Shown here piece by piece: positions 17,723 through 22,718 of a DNA stretch of 22,718 bases. This DNA is from Prorocentrum cordatum. Lineage: Eukaryota; Sar; Dinophyceae; Prorocentrales; Prorocentraceae. The notes under the pieces are model-generated. The model made no database searches. It saw only the letters and a list, made by a program, of their open reading frames with translations, and was not told the origin of the DNA. The translations under genes and the position numbers were made by a program. The stretch is from NCBI GenBank assembly GCA_963575745.1, contig CAUYUJ010011479.1, forward strand, positions 1-22,718, read 5' to 3'. Position 1 is the stretch's first letter; each line of letters opens with the position of its first letter.

Positions 17723-18347
17723 TGCCTCTTTCGGCCTCGGGGTGCAACGACCGATTTTGAGCGGACTTGGCCTTGGCCTCCTTCCCCATCCACGGTCTTC
17801 TTCGAGTATCTTCGAGTAGGAGATCGGCCACATGAGTAACTCACCCCAACATTGATTTGCCCGTCGAACCTACTAGTACGAAAAGTACGCAGCTCCTCTC
17901 GATGGTCTGCAGATCAGTCTGCGTACTTTGCGCAGAATCGATTTGGAATTCAATTCTGGGGTGGATCAATTGTGTAGTCGATCCCCTACTCCATTTCTGT
18001 GGATGACGGCCTTCCCGCCCCGCCGTCTCCTCTTCCTCCTCTTCCTCCTTCCTTCCTGTTCTGTTTACCAGCATTGCGCCACGCGATGGTGTCACATGTT
18101 CCATCCCCGGACTGTCTTGGGCGCTCCGGTGCGCCACCTTTTGCTGGACCCTCGCGGCCCGCAGCGGCAAGCTGCGTGCCTTCGTTCCTTCTTGCCTACT
18201 CCACTTCGGGGCACCAACCAGCTCAGAACCCCCGGCCGCCTCCGACGGGAAAAACGTATCCGCGGCCTCGAGGGCCGGGCCACCCCCTCGGGGCCGCGGC
18301 CGCGCGGGCACGCGGCGCTTCTGCCTGTGCGGAGGCCGCGTGCGGAG
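17723..18347. other. No gene recognised
   Basis: About 625 bp between the 89-bp duplication and the large inverted repeat. Apart from a doubled TTCGAGTA near 17790-17818 and the hairpin at 17882-17929, no structure was seen. Frames of 165-232 codons on plus and 184 on minus extend into the inverted repeat and have no recognisable domain. Confidence 0.5.
17882..17929. repeat. Perfect 11-bp inverted repeat
   Basis: AAAGTACGCAG (17882-17892) and CTGCGTACTTT (17919-17929) are exact reverse complements around 26 bases. No poly-T run follows, so a terminator is not supported. Confidence 0.85.
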
Positions 18348-18670
18348 CGTGCCCGTGCGGCCGCGCAGCCACGGGGCATCGCGCCCGGGAGCCAAGGCCG
18401 CGAAGCAACGCGCATGGACATGTCCGCCCCTCGTCTGGAGGCTTGGAAAGAGGCACCAGCACCAAAACTCGGCGGCGAGCCCCAGGGGGGAGGTGAGAGG
18501 GAGAAGGCCTTCTCAGAAGGCTCGGAAGTCCCCCGGCCTTCTGAGAAGTGTCCTAGGCCTTCCCCGAAGACGCAGAGAACTTCTCAGACGGCGCGAGGGC
18601 GTCTGAGAAGTCCCGCCGCCTTCTGAGAAGGCCCTCTCCTTCTCAATTGCACCCCTCGCTCGCCGCCGAA
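18348..18670 (+). repeat. Large inverted repeat, left arm
   Basis: This arm is the reverse complement of 19657-19978 with about nine differences in about 322 positions by my reading (near 97% identity). It contains GGACATGTCCGCCCCTCG, AGGCACCAGCACC and then a cluster of CTTCTGAGAAG/CTTCTCAGAAG palindromes (about 18507-18640). Its outer edge may extend a further 10-15 bp with an 11-base gap. Confidence 0.93.
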
Positions 18671-19656
18671 AAACAAAGGTTTGCCTCCACCGGGCCAAGA
18701 TGGTCCTAGATGTTGGTGTTGGTGGTAGTATTTCGGTCACCCAGGAAGCCCGAATCTTACCACCATCACCGAGATCGGGATCCTCTTCCCTCGGTGGAGG
18801 CACGCCGCCGACATTGGTGTTGGTGCAAGCCTCTAGGCCTGCGACCTCGTGGCTATGATCGAGGTGGGCACGAAACGACCGGACCCGAAGGCCGACAGCT
18901 GTTCCTGTCAACTCTTTGAGCGGGGCTCGTTGTCGGTGTCGCCGCGGACACCGCCGCCCTGAGACAAGAGGCGGCCGCTGCTGGCTCTGTGCAAGGTCTG
19001 CTGCTGGGCATCGTCCCCGTCTGCTCCGTACACTCTAGGCGATAGACTTAAGTTTTCGACCAGAGTCTCGATTATTCTTAAGGTTCCAATGTAAATCCTA
19101 TGATTTCAATAGAAGTTCTAGGTTTTTATTCAAATTCTGAGACTATGAATTTCTTAACCCATGATTTCTTAAGCATCTCGCAGTGTGTACCCCCGTTTGC
19201 TCCATACCCTCCCTGAGATCCTGGCGTTGCAAGCTTTGCGCACCGGGCGCTTTCGCCCGGTGTCGGGCCCCAGGGCCCTCACAGATCGATCCGGCTCGAG
19301 AAGTGACGCAGGAAGATGGGGTCCAGAGCTCCAGTCGCAATTTCTCACAGTGTGGCACTTTTTCGCAGCGTCGGATCTCAGGGTTTTTCGGGAGTTCCAG
19401 TCCCCGCGCCATCCCCCTCCTCGCCAGCCCCTGCTTCCGTCGGGAGCGCCCGGCACAAGAACGGACGATGGTGCAAGCAATCGTTTCGCGCTTCAGTCTG
19501 CACCATTGCCTGTGGGGGCCATTTGTCAGGCATCCCGACCCCGCCAACGGCGAGGTCAAGATGCTTGATGAGCAACTCCCGCTCAGCCAGCTCTAGCGCA
19601 GTCTTTGGGCCAGCTCCGAACCAGGCGCAAACCCTCCCTGCCCCCTCGCTCCCGCA
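18671..19656. other. Spacer between inverted arms; no gene recognised
   Basis: 986 bp. It holds a doubled TTGGTGTTGGTG word (18713 and 18816), an AT-richer patch (about 19037-19180) unlike its surroundings, and overlapping small frames on both strands from 19143 to 19596 (137-138 codons). A 100-codon minus frame, 19680-19378, has a less biased composition than most frames here (ELAERELLIKHLDLAVGG), but I cannot place it in a family. No transposase motif is visible. Confidence 0.55.
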
Positions 19657-19978
19657 TTCAGCGGCGAGCGAGGGGTGCAATTGAGAAGGAGAGGGCCTTC
19701 TCAGAAGGCGGCGGGACTTCTCAGAAGCCCTCGCGCCGTCTGAGAAGTTCTCTGCGTCTTCGGGGAAGGCCCAGGAAACTTCTCAGAAGGCCGGGGGACT
19801 TCCGAGCCTTCTGAGAAGGCCTTCTCCTTCTCACCTCCCCCCCGGGCTCGCCGCCGAGTTTTGGTGCTGGTGCCTCTTTCCAAGCCTCCAGACGAGGGGC
19901 GGACATGTCCATGCGCGCTGCTTCGCAGCCTTGGCTCCCGGGCGCGATGCCCCGTGGCTGCGCGGCCGCACGGGCACG
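19657..19978 (-). repeat. Large inverted repeat, right arm
   Basis: Inverted partner of 18348-18670. The palindrome cluster lies at about 19684-19832. The arms could form a hairpin of over 320 bp in single-stranded DNA or RNA. No matching target-site duplication was found outside the arms. Confidence 0.93.
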
Positions 19979-20134
19979 GCCTCCGCGCGCAGCCTCTCTC
20001 CCCTGCAACCCTCGGCGCCGACGCATGCTCCTCTCCCCTGCCACCCTCGGCGCCCCCTCCACTCTTGTCGTGCCCAGGGTCCCCTCCCTGCCACTGCCCC
20101 CCCCAGCCCTCTCTCCGACACACCGCCTCCGCCC

Positions 20135-20345
20135 GCCGAGGAGGCTCCTCCCTCCTCCCCCCTCCTCGCCCTCCTCCTCCCACCCTCCTCCTCGTCCTCC
20201 TCTCACATTCCTCCTCCTCCTCCTCTCACATCCTCCTCCTCCTCCTCCTCCTCCTCCCCTCCTCCTCCTCCTCCTCCTCCTCCCTCCGCCTCCTCCTCCT
20301 CCTCCTCCTCCTCCTCCTCCGCCCTCGCTTCCTCCCCGCCCCCTC
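20135..20345. repeat. CTC/CCT trinucleotide repeat
   Basis: CTCCTCCTC runs with CTCACATTC and GCC interruptions, flanked by C-rich sequence from about 19990 to 20560. Frames of 230-280 codons across it (Pro/Ser/Leu on plus, Gly/Glu/Arg on minus) are repeat artefacts. Confidence 0.93.
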
Positions 20346-20596
20346 CTCCCCCCCTCCACCCCATCTCCCCACAGCCCTCTCCCTCTTTCGAGCCATTCCT
20401 CCCGCCCTCTCTTCCCCTCCGCTTTCCCCCGCTCACCCTCTCCTCTGCCGGGCCGCCCCCGCCACCCACCCACCACATCCCGGTGCAGGCGGCTGCGGTT
20501 GCTTGCCCCGCCTTCCCCCCCCCCTTCTCCCGCACCCCCCGAGAGTCCCGCTGGCCCTGCAGGGCCCAGTCTCGAGGAGGGAGAGGGAGGAGGGAA

Positions 20597-20692
20597 GGAA
20601 ATGCGGTGACGCAGACCCCCATGGCGTCGTGATTCTGAAGGGATGGAAGTGCGGGGACCCAGACCCCCTCGCGTCGTGAAACAACACGACTC
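20597..20692. repeat. 48-bp tandem duplication
   Basis: GGAAATGCGGTGACGCAGAC at 20597 and GGAAGTGCGGGGACCCAGAC at 20645, both followed by CCCC and GCGTCGTGA. Sequence 20693-20945 is unrecognised. Confidence 0.85.
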
Positions 20693-20949
20693 GAGTGTTT
20701 CGGACTCTGGGGGGTCCTTGCCTCGCCCCCCTGGGCACCGTCAAACACGGCTCCGGATGAGAAGCCAGCCCCCGGGAAGGGGTCCAGACCTCCAGGGGTC
20801 CACGCTGCGACAAAGGCAAGATGTCGAGGGTTTGGGCGGGCAGTACGGAAGGGGCGCGCATCATGAAACCAGATGCTTTTCGTCAGGGTACCCTGGGCTT
20901 CTCCGCTCCGCGCGCTGCGCGGCGACTTTCCGCGGCCGTCAAAAAAGCT

Positions 20950-21240
20950 GCACTGTATGTGGTGGATATATGTTTTGCAATCTATGTTGTGCGCTCTACG
21001 CGGTGGACTATATGGTGTGCAACCGATGTGGTGCAGTCTAAGTGGTGCCATCCATGTGGTGTTATGTGCAAACTATGTCGTGCACTATGCGGTGCAACAT
21101 ATGTGGTGCAATTATTTGTGGCTCATTCCTTATTGTGCAATCCTCGTGATGCAGTCTATGCGATGCAAACTATGTTTTGCATGCTATGTGGTGCGCTCGA
21201 CGTGGTGCAACGTATGCGGTGCAATCTACGCGGTGAAATC
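20950..21240. repeat. 15-bp minisatellite, TATGTGGTGCAATC-like
   Basis: About nineteen diverged units of 15 bp related to CTATGTGGTGCAATC keep register over most of the tract. Fifteen bases is five codons, so plus frames stay open and give Cys/Val/Trp-rich periodic peptides (157 and 293 codons). Reported as a repeat. Confidence 0.8.
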
Positions 21241-21365
21241 CACTTCGACTGTCTTGAAGCTGTCCTCTCCACTGCTCGTGCAAACATCCCACCCTCCCAC
21301 CCACAACTTGGTCGCAAGACATCTTCAGACAAGACCGTCACGGTAGGTACTGCGTGGCACTTGGC

Positions 21366-21816
21366 CACGACACCGATGCCGACGGCGACACCGACATCGA
21401 CGACGACGGCGCCGCCGACAGCGATTGCGACGACACCGACGACGTCTCCAATGTTTTCGACGACGACAACGACGACGACGACGACGACACCGACGACGAC
21501 GACAACGACGCCGACGACGACGACGAAGACGACGACGACGACGTCGCCAACGGAGACGACGACGAGGGAGGAGAAAAAACGACAACGACGACAACGACGA
21601 TGGAGGAGGGAAGACGGCGACGACGCCAACGACGAAGAAGGAGGAAGGACGGCGACGCCGACGACGACAACGACGAGGGAGGAGGGAAGACGACGACGAT
21701 GACAACGACGACGAAGACGACGACGACGGCGACGAAATGAAAGGACGACAACGAGACGCCGACGACGGACGACGACGACGAAGGAGGAGGATAACGACGA
21801 GGGAGGAGTGAAGACC

Positions 21817-21850
<34 letters not shown>

Positions 21851-21970
21851 CGACGAAATAGGAGGGACAACGACGAGACGCCGACGAAGACAACGAGGGA
21901 GGAAGGACGACCACGGCGACAACGACGACGGAAACGACGACGACGCCAAAGACGAAGAGGAAAGACAGAA

Positions 21971-22002
<32 letters not shown>

Positions 22003-22032
22003 GGGAGGAGGGAGGACGACGACGACGACGAC
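21366..22032. repeat. Long GAC/ACG trinucleotide repeat
   Basis: About 660 bp dominated by GACGACGAC with AAC, GGC, and a recurring GAGGGAGGAGGGAAGAC-like interruption (near 21561, 21678, 21801, 21894 and 21999). It keeps frames of 318-357 codons open on minus and 128 on plus; these are not treated as genes. Confidence 0.93.
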
Positions 22033-22115
22033 GCAAGAGCGCGCGCGCACAATTTTGTTGAAAACCCGTGTTGCGAAACCTTGTGTTTTTGTAAGTTTTT
22101 TGGACGCACGATTTC

Positions 22116-22152
22116 GAAATTCTTCCGAAACCCAAGGTTTCTGAAGGATTTC
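22116..22152. repeat. Hairpin 1 of 3
   Basis: GAAATTCTTCCGAAACC, loop CAA, GGTTTCTGAAGGATTTC; 15 of 17 positions pair. Confidence 0.85.
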
Positions 22153-22286
22153 GGCATACGCCCGCGACGACGCGCGCGTCTGCACTTCGTCCCGTTTTTT
22201 GCAGAGGATTCTCGCGACGGCACACGCAAGAGCGTTCGACAGATTTCGACATGCGCGCGCGCGAAGCCCGTTTGGTAGCATTTTGT

Positions 22287-22323
22287 GAAAATCTTGGAAA
22301 ACCTATGGTTTTCTTAAGATTTC
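22287..22323. repeat. Hairpin 2 of 3
   Basis: GAAAATCTTGGAAAACC, loop TAT, GGTTTTCTTAAGATTTC. Most positions pair if one base is bulged. Confidence 0.75.
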
Positions 22324-22405
22324 GCAAGAGCTCGCGCGTAAGTTTTTCTTTGAATCAGTGTTGCGAAACCATGTGTTTTTGTATGTTTTGTGGAAATTCA
22401 ATTTT

Positions 22406-22442
22406 GAAATCTTTCCGGAACCGAAGGTTTTTGAAGGATTTC
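22406..22442. repeat. Hairpin 3 of 3
   Basis: GAAATCTTTCCGGAACC, loop GAA, GGTTTTTGAAGGATTTC; about 13 of 17 positions pair. Same size and loop length as hairpin 1, 290 bp away. Confidence 0.8.
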
Positions 22443-22593
22443 GGCATGCGCGCGCCACGACGCGCGCGTGTGCACTTCGTCCCATTTTTTGCAAGGGATT
22501 CGTGAAAAAGTGATATGTTGGAACAAAAAATGTCACCGCATAGTGCTTTTTATAAGGGAACCGCAGGGGGGGGAACCCGGCCTGGCTGGGATG

Positions 22594-22607
22594 ATATGAA
22601 TTCATAT
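22594..22607. other. Perfect 14-bp palindrome
   Basis: ATATGAATTCATAT. It lies in 22511-22718, a less GC-rich stretch that holds no recognised gene and a run of 13 G at 22673-22685. Confidence 0.8.
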
Positions 22608-22718
22608 TTAGGATGGACATGTGGTCAGAATCATCTGTAATTTACAGCACGCGCGGGGTAACCGATAAGTCTGGGGGGGGGGGGGTAGAATCTATTAGTC
22701 TTTTAGAAAGGAGAATCC

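Larger units (their letters stand above)
22040..22510. repeat. ~290-bp tandem duplication with conserved hairpins
   Basis: GTGTTGCGAAACCTTGTGTT at 22069 recurs at 22359 as GTGTTGCGAAACCATGTGTT, and similarity continues through GGATTTCGGCAT, CGACGCGCGCGT and GCACTTCGTCCC. Three hairpins with 17-base arms lie at 22116-22152, 22287-22323 and 22406-22442, so part of the unit is present a third time in the middle. Confidence 0.85.

Noticed and set aside
16791-17833. 341-346 codon minus-strand frames
   Set aside because: They consist of the GGA and CCT tracts read as Arg, Glu, Leu or Ser runs. Two overlapping frames are equally open.
17882-17929. Rho-independent terminator
   Set aside because: No T run follows the stem on either strand beyond three bases, and the context is not bacterial.
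18507-18640. Heat-shock elements
   Set aside because: TTC and GAA are three bases apart here, while the usual element has two. The words fit palindromes better.
19378-19680. 100-codon minus-strand gene
   Set aside because: Composition is the least biased of the small frames, but it starts inside the inverted arm, overlaps several other open frames and matches no family I recognise.
21156-22281. 318-357 codon minus-strand frames with Arg/Val/Ser runs
   Set aside because: Produced by the GAC repeat in three alternative frames; no frame is preferred.

Overview
This window looks like repeat-dense, non-coding DNA from a eukaryotic nuclear genome, most likely a dinoflagellate. That assignment is an inference. 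It rests on one decayed non-LTR retrotransposon (LINE) whose endonuclease, reverse transcriptase and C-terminal zinc-finger motifs resemble the LINEs common in dinoflagellate genomes, on the GC-rich sequence, and on the very high load of simple repeats. No prokaryotic gene organisation, rRNA, tRNA, CRISPR array or intact protein-coding gene was recognised. The long open frames in the window are almost all by-products of trinucleotide repeats or of satellites whose unit is a multiple of three.

Layout. 1-1610: polypyrimidine, GTC-rich, 11-bp GTCGCGGGTGG and AAC-type simple repeats around an unrecognised stretch. 1613-3117: two tandem copies of a dispersed repeat of about 750 bp (a third, partial copy lies at 5572-5745). 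Each copy is entered through an AAC-rich tract and carries conserved hairpins. 3506-5090: degenerate GGATCC/TCCTGAGGA short repeats. 5746-6868: a 63-bp satellite with one inverted fragment. 7195-11240, minus strand: a LINE of about 4 kb with an APE-type endonuclease, a reverse transcriptase and a C2H2 finger. It is broken by three in-frame stops and two frameshifts, and two foldback elements of 123 and 180 bp are nested in it.

11255-17722: a succession of minisatellites (about 155/124 bp, 53 bp, 89 bp), dinucleotide and trinucleotide tracts, a 35-bp near-perfect hairpin, and a family of inverted repeats of about 90 bp. 18348-19978: two arms of about 323 bp, roughly 97% identical and inverted, around a 986-bp spacer. 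19979-22718: CTC repeats, a 48-bp duplication, a 15-bp array, about 660 bp of GAC repeats, and a block with three conserved 17-bp-stem hairpins.

The genes do not work together as a pathway; the window records repeated insertion, foldback and tandem amplification. The observations most worth checking are the two foldback insertions that keep the LINE reading frame, the young large inverted repeat, the hairpin-bearing block near the right end, and a GCGAGAGCGCGATTC-like motif shared by several otherwise different repeat families.
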